A stretch of DNA of 64,000 nt from Artocarpus heterophyllus (Eukaryota; Streptophyta; Magnoliopsida; Rosales; Moraceae), in contig CM046330.1 of assembly GCA_025403435.1 (NCBI GenBank), positions 20,978,239-21,042,238 on the forward strand, written 5' to 3'. This document shows positions 33,374-46,888 of the stretch, piece after piece. Both the position numbers and the translations under genes were made by a program. Position 1 is the stretch's first letter. Each line of letters begins with the position of its first letter. Below the pieces are notes generated by a model that was given only the letters and a program-made list of their open reading frames with translations, was not told where the DNA came from and did no database searches.

Positions 33374-35568
33374 TATCACACCCCGGAGTACGGGAGGTGA
33401 TGTGGTGGATTATTTAAATTAATTAAAAGGAAAATTTAATTAAAATCAATAATTTTAGGGGTTAAATTAAATAATAAAAATGTGAAAGTTTCAAAACAAC
33501 ATTTTATAAAAGAGTTCGTAAACATTAAGCAGGTGAAATCATTAATCAAATAATAAAATAATAAAGAACCACGAGAATGGGTCCCATTGACCCACAACTT
33601 GTGCACACATATAGTACTGACAATATAATAATACAACCACAGTCCAAGTACAAATAGAGTTAAAACATTACATGCCTTGATCAAGTTCTACAAATAATCT
33701 ACTAATCCTTCTACTGCTCCTGATTTCTGTCCGTTGAGTCTTCTCTGAACCTAAGAAGAAATCTACCTAGAGGGGAAGTTTAAAAAAAAACAAACAAAAT
33801 GTGAGCGAAAGGCTCAGTAGGACTATATTTCTATTAAGTCATTTAATTTAAAGAAAAATCTCACTATTCAAGGAATTATTTAAAAAGAACCTTGAATAAA
33901 GAAATTTAATAAATTTTAACAAAACCGTTCTTACCCAAAACAGTTTATTTAGTCGACCAGAAATATCGTCATTTTCTTTTCCTAGGCAAACCATAAGGAT
34001 ATCACCACCGTAGTGGCCCAGCTAGGTTTCGGAACCTGCCCCCAAGGTCGATCGCTACACGACCCGATCTCTGATATGGCATCATGCCTTTATATTCATT
34101 ACTAGCATTATTCAAAACCCATTTACCAGATGTTTTCATTATCATTCATTATGAAGTTCATCTCAGTTCATGGTTTACAAAAATAAAACTGACAAATTCC
34201 TTTTTCAATCCATCGTTGAAAACATTTTTTTTATAGAAATCCTTTTCAAGGCCAAATCATTTTGAAACTGGGTTACCAAAAAAAGGGTAGAAGTCCTACC
34301 TCGATACTCGTGCCGATGTCCCACACCGTAATCCTGGTATGCTATACATTAGCTCTGTGGAACCACGAACGTTCCTAGATACGCACTAAGTCGATCAATA
34401 TCTAGTTTGAGACATTCTATGTTACTAAACCATTTCATGATGTCCTAGTGTGCCATTTGTATCTTTAAAATCATTTTACAAGGTTGAAATTTAAATCGGG
34501 GTTCAAAACGGTGAAAACGGGTGAAAAATCACAAAATTTTCCATGCTCTGCCGGACGCCCTGCTTCCACCGGCCGAACTGTGCAGTTCGGCCTGCTGAAA
34601 ATTAGGTCCGGTTGACCGGACATTCTCTAGGTTCGGCCTATCAAACGGATGAGTCTGGCCTGCCGATCCCTTGAATCCGGCCTGCCGAGTACGTAGTTCG
34701 GCCTACCGAACTAGAAAAATCCAAAAATCCCAACCACGGGTTTTTGTTCTCCCAAAATCCAAATCTTGATTTTAACATGTTTTTCTCAAATCTCAGGCAT
34801 GGAAAACATTCATAGATGATAGAAAAACATATTTGGGCACTTTTGAACTTATTTAAACACAAAAATCCTAAAAATCTGAAAATGGGAGAAAATAAGGAAA
34901 AATAAAAAATCTTGAATCTAATCCATTTTTCTTCAATCCAAGCTTAGATTCTAGGTGTTCTAAGTTCCTTTAACTCAAATCAAGGGTTTTCTAAGCTCAA
35001 ACAAACTTGGATTTCAAAAATGTACAAAAATTGAAAATTTTGAAAAAGTTTAAAAATTTCAAAACTAACCTCGAATCGAAGCTTCAATCCGTGTTCTTGG
35101 TTGCCAAATCACGTCCCGGAGCTTCCTTCTTGCTAACCCGAAGCTTGGATTCTAATTTTGATCCAAAAATTTGAGGAACAATTGAGAGAGAAGAGAGAGA
35201 CCGAGAGAGAACGAGAGAGAGAGAGACCCATGGGAAGAGATAGAAGGAGAGATCAGAGAGAGTGAGAGGAAGAGAGTGGGAGAGAGAATAAATAGAAAGA
35301 AATGGTGGGCAGTTTACTGTATGAAAACCAAATACCACCCACGTTTTTGTAAAACGAAATATTTTTAACATTTTACAAATTGTTGTGTCTTAAAACTCAA
35401 AACATCATTTTAAAACAATAAGAAATCATTTGAATTTATTAAATTAACAAAACAACCAGAAATTTAAAATTTAACCAAATAATCAAATTAATGTTGCAAC
35501 ATTAATTATGGCACACTAATTCATCATTTTATATTACAATAACATTAAATAAATTTCGTAGCGTTACA
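33374..35568 (-). repeat. 5' LTR of gypsy-1
   Basis: Nearly the same as 26422-28637 over its full length. The inner edge reads TATCACACC where the other LTR has TGTCACGCC, a TG to TA change plus CpG loss, as expected from methylated-cytosine decay. The motif cluster is at 34550-34715. Confidence 0.9.
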
Positions 35569-37654
35569 AAACCTTATCATAAAAATTTTGCCATAGTTCC
35601 CCCCTATATTTTAAGACTCCCCAAAGCCTAGTTATACCTTTAAACACCTGTTTCCAAGCTATGAATAATTTTTAAATTCCTAAAATATCAAAACCATCAC
35701 AAACTACAACATCTCATGAACCAGGTTCAGTTTTAAGACTATCGCTCCCAAACCAAATTGAATTTGCTAAAACTATTTTAAGGGGTTTTAAAAACATATA
35801 AATGAACATAATCTTAAAATTTCATCTTCAAAGGAGCCCTCTAACCAAGGAAACAAAGGCAAAACCTAAAGCACTTTGAAATTTACCTAATTCTAGACAG
35901 CCACCAAAAATGAACTTGAAACTACCACTTCCCAATTGAATTTACTTAAACCCTTTTGCGGGGATGCTCTTGGCATGTTATAGGTCATTAGGTTTAAGTA
36001 TATCATCAAACCTTAAAGGAGAACCCCCTAAACTAACACCAAACATTCTGTAAACTAAAACAGCCCTTTACCTTGACCTAGTTAGGTTTTTCTTACAATT
36101 TGGCACCCAAAACTCGACAAACCACCAAGGAATTTTCTTTTTCTATCATAACAAATATGGGAAATGAAGTTTTAGAGCATAGAGAGTTAGAATTAGAGTT
36201 TTTAGGCCTAAAACTGACAACTAGCTACTTTTATGCTTTTTAAACAACCAAGAACACGCCTTAAAGTACTTCACCATGAAATCGCTTCACCTTGGCTAGG
36301 TTGGTGTTCTTATTTCAGCATACTCATCTCCTTAATGCAGTGTTAAACATTACAAAAGCTCAAGTACTAATTGGGTCGTGGCTAATCATTTTGCCTACTA
36401 AATTTGGTGTATACGTTCACATCAAAATTTCGGTACACTACAAACTCCATCTTTGAGTTCTTAACCGTTTGTTATCAAAACTTTATCTATTCCTCTAGAA
36501 CTCTTCTATAAATTATCAAACATGGCATAATAAATTCTCAAGCCACTTACAACCTAACAATTACCCTAATCATGACTCAAAAATCTGAACCTTGAAAATT
36601 TTGTAATTTAGGGTTTTCTAGAGCATTTTAACCAAGAAACTTGTGTGAAACTCACGTCCTCCACTCATTATCATTTTCATAGCTATACATCACCATCATA
36701 AGCGATCTCACGTTATTAATGGATTCTTTTTGTTAGCAAAACTTATACTAAAACTCTCCGTTTAGGTCAAAAGTGAATGTTTTCCACTAATTTTGTACCT
36801 TATAGGTATAATTGAGCTCCCTTATCCATTAAACCCATTGCAATCCCTAAACATCATTGTTACAATTTCCTTTCCATCATAACATTTACTGGATCTACCT
36901 TCAAGAAACTTGTCATACTACAATATATTATACACAATATAATATTTAATGCACACTATCAATATAATGATACGTTTTAAATGAATAATCAACATTTAAA
37001 TCATATGCATATCATCATAAAATCATGCAATGCATTGCTCAATAAGTATGTGAGAATTTTGGGCATCACATTTATCTTAGAAAATAAGTAAATTATACTT
37101 CAAAAAAACAAAGAAAAGCTTTTGGGGACCTTTTTGTTAAAAAATATATGTTTTTAGGTACAGAAAAAAAAACCCCCAAAATATAGACAACTCTAATGTC
37201 ATTTAATGACAAAAAGAATATGAGCATTAACGATGCCATCAAATTAACCGTTTGAGGACTTGAATGTCCAATTTCTTAAAATGGGGATTCATAGTGCCAA
37301 AAAATTGAAAGTTTGAGGACCTGGGTATCTGAATTCTTAAAGTGGGGACTAAGAGGCCAACAAATTAAGAGTTTAGGGACCTAAGTATTCAAATTCTTAA
37401 AATGTGGACCCAAGTGTCAAAGGTTTTAAAATTTAGGGACCTACGATGCTAAAATCCTTTTTTATTTTGTTCTAATGATTAGTTACATGCTACGAGTTTT
37501 TTTTTTTATGAAGATGATATGATCCATGCATCCAATTGTTTCTGTTTCGATGATTGGTTCTTTTTTTTTCCTTACTAATATGGCTTTTGTTAACACCACT
37601 ATTTTTATCTGTACATCGAAGGATTTTATGTGTGCATAGGATGTACAAATAATA

Positions 37655-37804
37655 GGATGTTTGAGAGAGTAGTTTAAACCATCAGTTTTGGTTTGAGAAC
37701 TGTAGCATACGAAAGCTTTACAATATAAATTTTTACTGTAGCATGTGAGAACATTACACTATTCATAGTTGAAACTAGTGGTTTGAACTACTTTTCCAAA
37801 CACC
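37655..37804. mobile_element. MITE, PIF/Harbinger (Tourist)-like
   Basis: The left end GGATGTTTGAGAGAGTAG and the complement of the right end GGTGTTTGGAAAAGTAG are inverted copies, continuing for over 30 bp (TTTAAACCATCAGTTT against TTCAAACCACTAGTTT). The element is 150 bp with no coding capacity. Superfamily is a guess from the GG(T/G)GTTTGG-like terminus; no exact 3-bp duplication is secured. Confidence 0.6.
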
Positions 37805-38296
37805 TTAGTTTTTCTATTTTATTGAGGCTTGGGGATGTTGCAATAAATTATTACGTTATTATTATTATTGGACATTGACATTTTAAAAATATTGTTTGCA
37901 AACTATTTATTTTCAAGTTTGTTGACAAAACTTTAGATTGAGATCATGAGGCTTCAGCAGTTGGTAAAAAATTTAACCAAAAGGTTAAGTAATATATTAA
38001 GTAACAATTTGAAAAGTTGAGTCACTATAAGAATGGGAAAGAAAACTCGATGAACAAAAAGGTCAAAGAAATCGATACAGCTCTTGATGTGGGACAGAGA
38101 TGGAATTTAGAATGGAGATATGATTTAGAGATAGAAAAGAAGAGAAGATGAATCAAGGGAAAAATAAAAATAGAGAATAAAGAACTAGATTCCTAGAAAG
38201 GAGAAACAAAAAAGAATGAGGGAAAGAACAAGAACTCAAGAGAAAGAGCAAGGAATCTCAATATTTATTAATATTCATTGAAAACTAAAAAAAAAC

Positions 38297-38678
38297 ATAA
38301 GTGTCATATTCAAAAGTAGGGGTGACCATAGTGTGGCTTGGGCAGGTATTATTCAAAAGTGTTCATCAAATCATAAGTGCAGTTGAAGGAGTTTTTTAAC
38401 CACACTTGAAAAAAATAAGGGGAATTTTCATAAATGTAATCTTTTAAGATTTACTTTTTATAAATACCACATATATTTATAAATAAACATAAGTGCCATA
38501 TTAAAAGTAAGAGTGACCACAGTGTGGGTTGGGTAGTTATTATTCAAAAGTTTTCATCAAATCATAAGTGCGATTGAAGGAGTTTTTTAACCACGCTTGA
38601 AAAAAAAAGGAGAATTTTCATAAATGTAATATTTTAAGATTTAAATTTTATAAATGCCACATATGTTCATTTGTGACA
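38297..38678. repeat. 191-bp tandem duplication
   Basis: Unit 1 (38297-38487) and unit 2 (38488-38678) both begin CATAAGTG(T/C)CATATT and share ATCATAAGTGC, GAAGGAGTTTTTTAACCAC and TTTTCATAAATGTAAT in the same order. They are diverged, so not recent. Confidence 0.8.
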
Positions 38679-39769
38679 TAACTTAACATGTAATAAAATG
38701 ATAATATGACATAAACTTTTTAAGTGTGATATAAATAAACACAACTTTTAAAAGTTTGGCATAACATGTAATTTTCTTAAAAAATAAATACATAGCCATG
38801 CTAAATCACTCCAATATTTTGCAATGTGGTGTGATATAGTTATGCAACTTAAGTCTTAAGCCTTAACAAATTAAATATATGACAATGAAACATACTGATT
38901 TTCAACATGTAAGTGCATTATTTTTATTTTTTTGATAAGATTTATGTATATTGGTTTTATATTACAAGGGCAAAAATATTCAAGACAATGCTAAATAATC
39001 ATGAAAAGTTAATATAGTTAAAATCGTAAAAGAAATATTGCGTTGTGTGTTTAGTTAATTATGGTTTTAAAAATTTCAAACTACAAATCAAACCAAACCT
39101 TATGGTCAAGCATTAATTAGACACCAAACCAAACCATAAATGAGAAAAAAAGCCAAAAAAAAAAAAGAAGCACGCACACACACACAAAAAAAAAAAAATC
39201 ACATGGTGTGGATGGTTTAAGCAGTTTTTAGGTCAAACGGTTATTTTACTAACCCCTATTTTAAGGAGTAGTGAATCCTAAATCAAATCCAATTAAGATT
39301 CAAATCTAATTCCTAAATTTAAATAATCTTGATAGATAATATTAAATCATATTTCAAATTTGATCGCTATGAGCAACCATTTTAAAAAATTGATATTGCC
39401 ATCTGCTTGTTCTTGCACCCTTTTCATACTCTATTTTCTTATATGTACTCCTAAGTATTTTTCTCCCAGATTTTTCTACCTTAAATCCTTCTTAACCTAA
39501 AGTTATATAGATCTCTTCTAAGACCTTAAACCGAACTCATTAAAATCAAGGCCATAACACTCGTATTAAGGCTGAGGGCTTAAACAAGGTTGTTTAATTG
39601 CAATTTCCCAACCAAACTTGAAACTATTACTCTTTGAGTGTCAATCACTTCACACTTCTCAGACTTAAGATATTCAGCAAAACTTCACCTTAGGTCCTTA
39701 CTAAAAGAACCAATGATCTCAAAGTTAGCTAAGTTATGAAGTTCATACAAGCTTTATTCTACTCATCGG
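38679..39769. other. AT-rich DNA, no gene recognised
   Basis: Contains poly-A and CA microsatellites near 39160-39200 and no significant reading frame or known repeat that I can name. Confidence 0.4.
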
Positions 39770-39930
39770 TCAATCTCTTAACACCACACTCCAACTCAAA
39801 AATTTGGTTATAGGTAGCCTTAAGTCGCTCTTTTGATTCATAAACCTTTTGGGCTAAATCATAGAAAATATATAATTTCTTTAGCTTGGCTTTAAGCTTT
39901 TAATTTTCCTTCTAAAGTATGGATTTTTGG
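39770..39930 (-). pseudogene. small coiled-coil coding remnant
   Basis: The minus strand holds about 45 codons without a stop, with KAKLKKLYIFYDLAQKVYES and KERLKATYNQIFELECGV, a heptad-like helical pattern. It resembles helical tails of plant gypsy gag-like proteins, but no domain is identifiable. It is offered as an unassigned relic. Confidence 0.25.
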
Positions 39931-40022
39931 AATTCAGTTGAGCCTTAGCAACTTCTAATTAGACCAAGGAAGTGTGAGCTAGGTACCTCATTTGTTAAAG
40001 CCTCCATTGTTGAAACCTTCTT

Positions 40023-40443
40023 TGTTGAAAATATAATGGTAGATGTTGAAAGAAGAAAATGGAATGGTAGATGGAAAATGTAGCAGATGAAAATATGGTA
40101 GATGAATGTGGTAGATAGATGGGTAGTTAAAGGAGGAGTTTGCCTATAAATAGAACTCCCTCCTCCCTCATTGGCATCCCATTCTCATTTAGCTCATTCT
40201 TTCATTCTCTCTAATCATAAAAGTTTTCTTTCTTTGAATGATAAGTATGAGGTATTTCTCCTATTTCTTAAAACGAGAGATTTCCATTATTCTCTCCTAG
40301 TGATCTAGAGAGAAGGTTATTTTTCCTACATTTTATAGTGAGATCTTTTAATACTTGCCCTATAAATGTAGACAATTTTGGGTCACCATGTTAAATATTA
40401 ATGTCCGTCTCATCTTCACTTTATTCATTTCTAATCTTTGTTG
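40023..40443 (+). repeat. possible solo or truncated LTR with TATA box
   Basis: It starts TGTTGAAAATATAATGG, has repeated ATGGTAGATG phrases, TATAAATA at 40145-40152 and then CTCCCTCCTCCCTC, like an LTR promoter and leader. Copia-3 begins at 40444, so the right side is cut by that insertion. No partner LTR was found. Confidence 0.35.
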
Positions 40444-42366
40444 TGTTGGAAAATAGTGCACAGTGGAATTTTAAAAATTTTAAATCAATGTATTTTTAAA
40501 AACACAAGTTTGATATGCTAAAGACATGAATTAATGACAGATCTTACATACATCTTTTGTATACTAAAAGTAGTAGGAATCCGTAAGGAGAAGCATGTTC
40601 CAAAGAACCACAACCAACTGGTCTTCTTTGCTATTCTTTATCCACGATCAGAGTGTGGATGGTCACATGTCGTATAGCTTTCCTCCATAGACTCTCCTTC
40701 CAACCACTTGAGAAAACCTAGAGCTAACGTTCTTGATGTTGAACAATAGCTCTCAGGGTGTTTCAAAGTTTCTCTCACTAGAGTACTCACTTTATGCTTC
40801 TCAAATGATCTAAATAACAAAGAAAACTCATCTCCTATTTATAGTGGTCGAATTTGGGGCTAAAATTTATCAGATTAAGCCTCAAATTTTGAGACTAGAT
40901 CAACTTTTGATGAAAAACGTGTCAAAAACACGTATATTGATTATCACACATCGGCCTGCCGAACTTACTCCATCGACCTGCCAAACTTTCCCATCGGCCT
41001 GTCGACCGTATGACAATCTAGAATCCTTAGAATATCTTATTTTCACCAGAGAATCTCAAATAAAGACTCAGTTTTAATTCAAATAACCTAATAGAGAAGT
41101 TATCAAATTAAAACAATCATATACAAATAATCCTACAGTAAATAAAATATTATCCAAATAGTTTAACATGTTTATCTTGAATTAATTTTCAAAATTAGTT
41201 TAAACGATAAACTAACATGAATGATTAAATCCATTCTTATCAAATTTTAGTCAATCTAATAATTTAACATAAGTTACCAATATGTAAGAAAAACACACCA
41301 TATTCTTATAGGATTTGTTATGAGATAGCGAAGGGGACCCGATAGATATATATATATCAAGCTCTAAAAATTATAAAATACAATATCCTAAATATATATT
41401 TTTTAATTATCAGCTCTAACGCTATTCCACTAAAAGCTTAGAGCTGCACTCTTGAACTATATAAAATTACAAAGCTCTAATAAGCTAACCGTTCATGACA
41501 TATCATAATGTGTCACACCCCCGTTGGATATTCATAATCGGCTCAAGGATAAATTGCATTTTACCTTCCCCATTATTTTTATTTTACGTTCTATTATCTC
41601 ACCATTAGAATACTTACTATTCATAAAAAGTATATCATTTGGTTACACCTATGTATCCGAATGGTTGAGCATTCCAATGTTCCAATTACAGGATAATGCA
41701 TATAAGAGAATATCATTGACTATACAAAAGAGCTTTGGATTCCATGTCTATGAATACGAGTTTACATTAATCAAGAGCCATGTCTCCAATGTATCAGGAT
41801 GCATACCATCATCAAATCAGGATGTTATCTTTTGGTACATTAAAAGACATAAGTCATGAATACGGGCCCATTAGTTATTTCACGATTAAGACACAACAAA
41901 TATAATTGCCTAAAATGAATTGATTTAAATAGATGGAATCATTAACCAAATCAATTCAATTTTTGGTTCCGATCCAATACATTGTCACCTATGCAATGTA
42001 TCAATGTTTCTACTCATGGAGTCCCACTCCAATGACCATGACAAGCCATCTCCTATTACGGATGTAGACAATATAACAATCTTAGCATGAATAAATCACC
42101 CAACTTTATTCCTTCGATTGCAGATCTTATCATTTAGACCATCATCTTTAAGATTCATATCTTCTGCATAATCTATCCATCATATGCACAATTCTTAAAG
42201 GTTTAAACTGACAGTTTTAGACTTTTTTTTGCTTATCATACATTCAACAGAAATGAACATAAAGAGGACAACATTTGATATATAAATAATAAATAAACAC
42301 TTTATTGATAAAATGTCCTCAAAAACTTATTACAACATTTTACTCCTTAGGGCACTGTATCTAACA
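40444..42366 (-). repeat. 3' LTR of copia-3
   Basis: Starts TGTTGGAAAATAG and ends GTATCTAACA. Length 1.92 kb. It carries a TATTTATAG promoter site in complement near 40832 and three CGGCCTGCCGAAC-type motifs at 40947-41010. Confidence 0.8.
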
Positions 42367-42371
42367 ATCTC

Positions 42372-44643
42372 TCACTTACAATATGACATATGTCGCATCC
42401 TCATAGCCACTACATGCTTCTCGAAAACTCTTGTTGTTAGTGTCTTCATGAAAGGATCAGCTATATTGTCCTCAGACACGATCTTGCATACTGCAGCATG
42501 CCCTCCATCAACAAATCCTTTTATCACATGATACTTCTGATGAATATGCTTACTCTCCTTCTGAAATCTTGGTTCCTTGGCATTAGCTATCTCTGTAGTA
42601 TTATCACAATACAACAATACCTCCTTACCTATACCAAGAACTACCTCAAGATCCCCAAGGAACTTGCGGAGCCATACTGCTTCTTTTGAAGCATCACTAG
42701 CTGCCACATACTCGGCTTCCATCATTGAATTTGAAGATTTTGCTTGACACTTCTCCAAACAATGGCACCTCTATCCAAAGTAAACACATAACCAAAAGTT
42801 GATCTTTTTGACTCTAGATAGGATTGAAAATCCAAATCAGTGTATCCAAGAGGTGTTAGATCCTCACCTGAATACACTAGCATATGACCTCTAGTCCTTC
42901 TAAGGTACTTAAAAATATGCTTGATTGTAACCTAGTGGTTTGGTCCTAGATCCAACTAAGGTCAACTTACTATCCTGACCGCATAACAAATGTTCAGTCG
43001 TGTGCAAAGCATCACATACATGAGACTATGCACTGTCAAAGTATAAGGCACGTTCTTTATGTATTCTCTTTTTTCATCAGCTAAAAAGGGTAATTCCAGA
43101 CCTAGATAGCTGCCCACCTTTCTTAGAATTCTACATTGCATACTTCTCAAGAATTTTATCTCTTTCATTTCAAATTGCTTGGTCAATCATAATTTGACCA
43201 ATGATAATGCCTCAGCATTATTGCCAATTAGCATAATGTTATCTGCATAGAGTAGTAGAAAAACCACCTTCCCATCCTTAATGTGTTTGTAAACACATGG
43301 TTCATCCACGTTTTGTTCAAACCCATAAGTTTTGTTCACCTGCTCAAATCTTATGTTCGAAGAATGGGAAGCCTGCTTAAGTCCATAAATTGACTTTAGT
43401 AGCTTATAGACCTTACCCTCTTGACCCTTAGCTTTGAACCCGTTTGGCTACATCATGTATATGGACTCATCAAGATTGCCATTCAAAAAGGTCGTCTTGA
43501 CAGCTCTCTACCAAATCTCGTTATTGAGAGTGGTAGCTATGGGTAAGAGAATGCGGACGGACTTAAGCATAGCTACAAGTAAAAAGGTTTCCTCATAATC
43601 AATACCTTCCTTTTACGTGTATCCCTTAGCTACCAGTCTGACTTTATAGGTTTCAAATTTCCCATCCACTCCTCTCTTTCTTTTATAGATCCACTTACAC
43701 CCTACGAGTTTTACCCCTTTGGGAAGATCCATAAGTTCCTAGACTCGATTAGTCTTCATAGACTTCATCTCAATATTCATCGATTCTGTCTAGATTTTTG
43801 AATCAACATCCTCCATAGCCTCTGCATAAGTGTAACGATCCTTGTCATTTTTAACCAGTTCAGCCAAATAGGCTTCACCATTGAAAATATACCACTCGGA
43901 TTGATGCCCAATCCTCCCACTACACTGAAGCCCTTTAGGTCATTGTTCAGTCAGTTTTTCTATATTGATTGGATTGGTTTCTATCGGAACCCTCAGAGTG
44001 ATCGAATCACTTGCCAACTCCTCATGTACCACTTGACTTCAAGGCTTAAAGTTGTTCATGTAACTTTCCTCAAGGAATTTTGCATTGGTTGAAACCATGA
44101 CTTTATTCTCTTTTGGGTTATAGAAATAACTCCCTTTAGTCCCGTTTGGTTATCATACAAACACATAAACTTCCAAACGTGCTTCAAACTTATTCGCTTC
44201 CTTATACAAGACATGAGCCGGATATCCCTATACTTGAATATGGTTTAAGGATGTCTTCTTACAATTCCACAACTCGTGAGGAGTTTTTGGAACCAATTTT
44301 GAAGGCACATCGCTCAAAAAATAACATACGGTTTGTAGTGCACATCCCTAAAAGGATAAAGGCAACATCGAATAACTCATCATGGACCTTAACATGCCCA
44401 AAAAAGTCCTATTTCATCTTCGGCTACACCATTCTGCTACGGAATGCCAGGCGCAGTCAAATGGGATAAAATCTCATTCTCTAATAAGTGTTCTAAGAAC
44501 TCAATGGAGAAGTATTCACCACCTCGATCAGATTAAAGTGTCTTTATGGGTTTGCCTAATTGCTTTTCCTCTTCAGCCCAAAACTCCCTAAATTTGTCAA
44601 AAGTTTCACTTTTATGATGCATTAGGTATACATACCCATATCT
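42372..44643 (-). pseudogene. pol: copia-3 pol fragment: integrase, reverse transcriptase, RNase H
   Basis: Minus strand, end first: MMEAEYVAASDASKEAVWLR, YCDNTTEIANAKEPRF and KYHVIKGFVDGGHAAVCKI of RNase H (42758-42372). Reverse transcriptase remnants include VPYTLTVHSLMYVMLCTR and, near 43240, the region encoding the YVDDI equivalent, broken by stops. Integrase remnants reach 44643 (KSETFDKF, YLMHHK). It is more decayed than copia-2 and has a deletion near 43140-43200. CACTA-2 begins at 44644 within the integrase coding sequence. Confidence 0.75.
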
Positions 44644-44870
44644 CATTACAACAAATTCGAGATTATATGACCCTTATTTAATGATCATTTCTCAAAAACC
44701 ATCGTGATAATGAAAAAAAAATGTATAATTTATGCTTGCGAAGACAAAAATCGTTCTGGTATGGAAGGGATCTACCACAATGGTTTTCTAAAAAACCATC
44801 GTGGTATGTTTAGCTTACCACAACAAATTTTTAAAAAACCATCATGGAGATCCTTTCCATACCATGATGG

Positions 44871-46850
44871 TGTTGGAAAAACTGTGCGCAGCGGAATTTT
44901 AAAATTTTTCATCAGAGTAATTTCCAAAACACAAATTTGACATGCTATATGTGTGTGAAGAACCTCCGCAACCTGTGTAGAGAAGTAACATTCTAGAAGA
45001 GCCTCAACCAACTGGCCTTCTTTGCTATTCTCTATCCACAACCGGAGTGAGTGTGGGCTCACACGTACAGCTCTTCCACCGATGACTCTCCTCCTAACCA
45101 ATAGAGAGAACCCAAAGCTAGTGTTCGTGATTTGTAAACAAAAGCTCTCAGGCAGTTCTCAGATGCTCACTAGAAGAGTATCACTCTTAATCTCTTAATT
45201 GATCTGAGTAAATCATGAGACACACTCCCTTTATATAGCTATTGGTCCTGGGGTCAGTCCTTATCAGATTAGGTCTCAAAAACTTGAAACAGAATCAAGT
45301 TCGGATCAATATCTTATAAGATCCGTGTGAAAATGTGTAATCTTATCCCTCGCTGATCGGAAGGCCAAACAAGCCCCATCGGTAGGCCAAACACGTCATC
45401 CGGCAAGCCAAACTCCCGAGAAAGAATCTCCGTGAATCTTTTATTTTCCACCCGAGATTCTATAGGATAAAGTCTCAGTTTTAATTCAAATAACCCAATA
45501 GAGAAGTTATCTGATCAAAACAAACTTTATCAAGATAATCTCTAAGAAAAGAAATCAATTCACAATAATTCTACAAGTTTATCTTGATCTAATTTATCCA
45601 AAACTAAATCAACCGATAAACAGACAAGAATTATCTAATCCCAATAATTCAACAAGTTTATCTTAAATTAATTTCTTACAAAATTAATTCAACCAATAAA
45701 CAGACATGAATTATTTAATTCTTTCAAATTTTAAACCAATCTGATAAATTCGACATAAGTCACCAATCATTGGAAAAGCACGCCGTGTCGTTACAGGATT
45801 TTGTGAGCTAGCAAAGGTGACCAAAATGGACCTATAAAGCTCAAGCTCACGATAATTATAAAACCCAATATCCCAGATATACATTTAACAATTATCAACT
45901 CCAACGCTACTCCACTAAAAACTTGGAGCTGCACTCTCGAACTTTATAGAATTACGAAGCCCGTATAGCTAAGTCTCCATGACATATCAAAGTGTATCGT
46001 ATCCCCATATGAAAATCCATAATCGGCTTAAGGACAAGTTCTGTCTTACCTTCCTGATTATTTTTATCTTACGTTCCATTATCTCACCATTAGAAAACTT
46101 ACTATCCAATGATAGTATACCATTCAGTTAAACCTATGTATCCAAATGGTTGAGCGCTCCAGTTTTCCAATTACAAGACAACGCATATAAGAGGATATCA
46201 TTACTCCTAAAGAGGAGCTATGGATTCCATATCTATGAATAACAAGTCTACGCTATCAAGAGTCATGCCTCCAATGTACTGGCATGCATACCACTATTGA
46301 GATGTGGGTGTCACCCATTGGTACATCAAAAGACACAAGTCGAGCTAACGGGCCCACTATTCATCTCAGGATTAAGATACAATACAAATGATTGTCTAAA
46401 GTGAATCGATTTGCCAAGACAGAATTATTAATCCAAATCAATTCACGTTATGTCCCGATCCAACACATCGTCACCTATGACAACGTGTCAATGTTTCTAT
46501 TCACGGAGTCCAACTCCAATGGTCAAGATAAACCATCTCCCAAAAGGGATATAGACAACATAACAATCTTTACATGAATAAAGCGCCCAACTTTATTCCC
46601 TCAATTGCGGATCATATGTTTTAGACCGTTACCTTAAGAATCGTGTCTTCTGCATAATCAGTCCATCATATGCCCAATTCTTAAGGTTTAGACCGATAAT
46701 CTCAGACTACCGTTTGCTTAACATACATTCAACAAATATGAAAGTAAAGAGGACAAGATTTGGTATATATAAATGAATAAATTCTTTATTGATAAAAATA
46801 TCTCCAAAAACGTATTACATTTTTACTCCTTAGGGCATACATGTGTAACA
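44871..46850 (-). repeat. 3' LTR of copia-2
   Basis: Starts TGTTGGAAAAACTGTG and ends ATGTGTAACA. TATA complement at 45231-45238. GATCGGAAGGCCAAAC-type motifs at 45350-45415. Just inside it (46851-46862), the minus strand AGTGGGACAT is the polypurine tract. Confidence 0.9.
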
Positions 46851-46888
46851 ATGTCCCACTTGCACTAAGTGAGTAAATACAGCAACTT

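Larger units (their letters stand above)
26422..35568 (-). mobile_element. complete Ty3/gypsy chromovirus, Tekay/Del-like (gypsy-1)
   Basis: LTRs at 26422-28637 and 33374-35568 are flanked by a perfect 5-bp duplication AAACC (26417-26421 and 35569-35573). The minus strand has LTR, primer-binding site, gag, protease, reverse transcriptase, RNase H, integrase, a chromodomain-like tail, polypurine tract and LTR, in gypsy order. Total about 9.1 kb. Only a modest number of stops and frameshifts break the frame and the two LTRs look very alike by eye, so it is among the youngest insertions here. Confidence 0.92.
24992..37070 (-). repeat. old gypsy-type solo LTR, split by the Tekay-like element
   Basis: It begins TGTAACACTCACC at 24992 and resumes after the nested element at 35574, ending TTTGGGCATCACA at 37070. 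Read on the minus strand this is TGTGATGCCCAAAATTC to TGTTACA, a common plant gypsy LTR form. Flanking ATTAT (24987-24991) and TTTAT (37071-37075) match at four of five bases. Length without the insertion is about 2.9 kb. No internal coding region is present, so it is probably a solo LTR left by LTR-LTR recombination. It sits in the right arm of the foldback element. Confidence 0.6.
6906..37483. mobile_element. long foldback (MULE-like) element split by nested insertions
   Basis: The 10-bp repeat AATGATTAGT occurs at 6907-6916 and 37474-37483, just outside sequences that are inverted copies of each other. Left-arm blocks at 6940-7200 and 7586-8030 match, in inverse orientation, the right arm in two pieces: 24803-24991 and 37071-37472. 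The arms are made of about 58-bp units containing GGGGACCTAAGT and CTTAAAATGGGGAC. Removing CACTA-1 and the solo LTR makes the right arm continuous, and it then pairs with the left arm through a loop of about 70 bp. A 9-11 bp target duplication and long inverted repeats suggest a Mutator-type foldback element. No transposase is present, so the superfamily is inferred. Confidence 0.6.
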
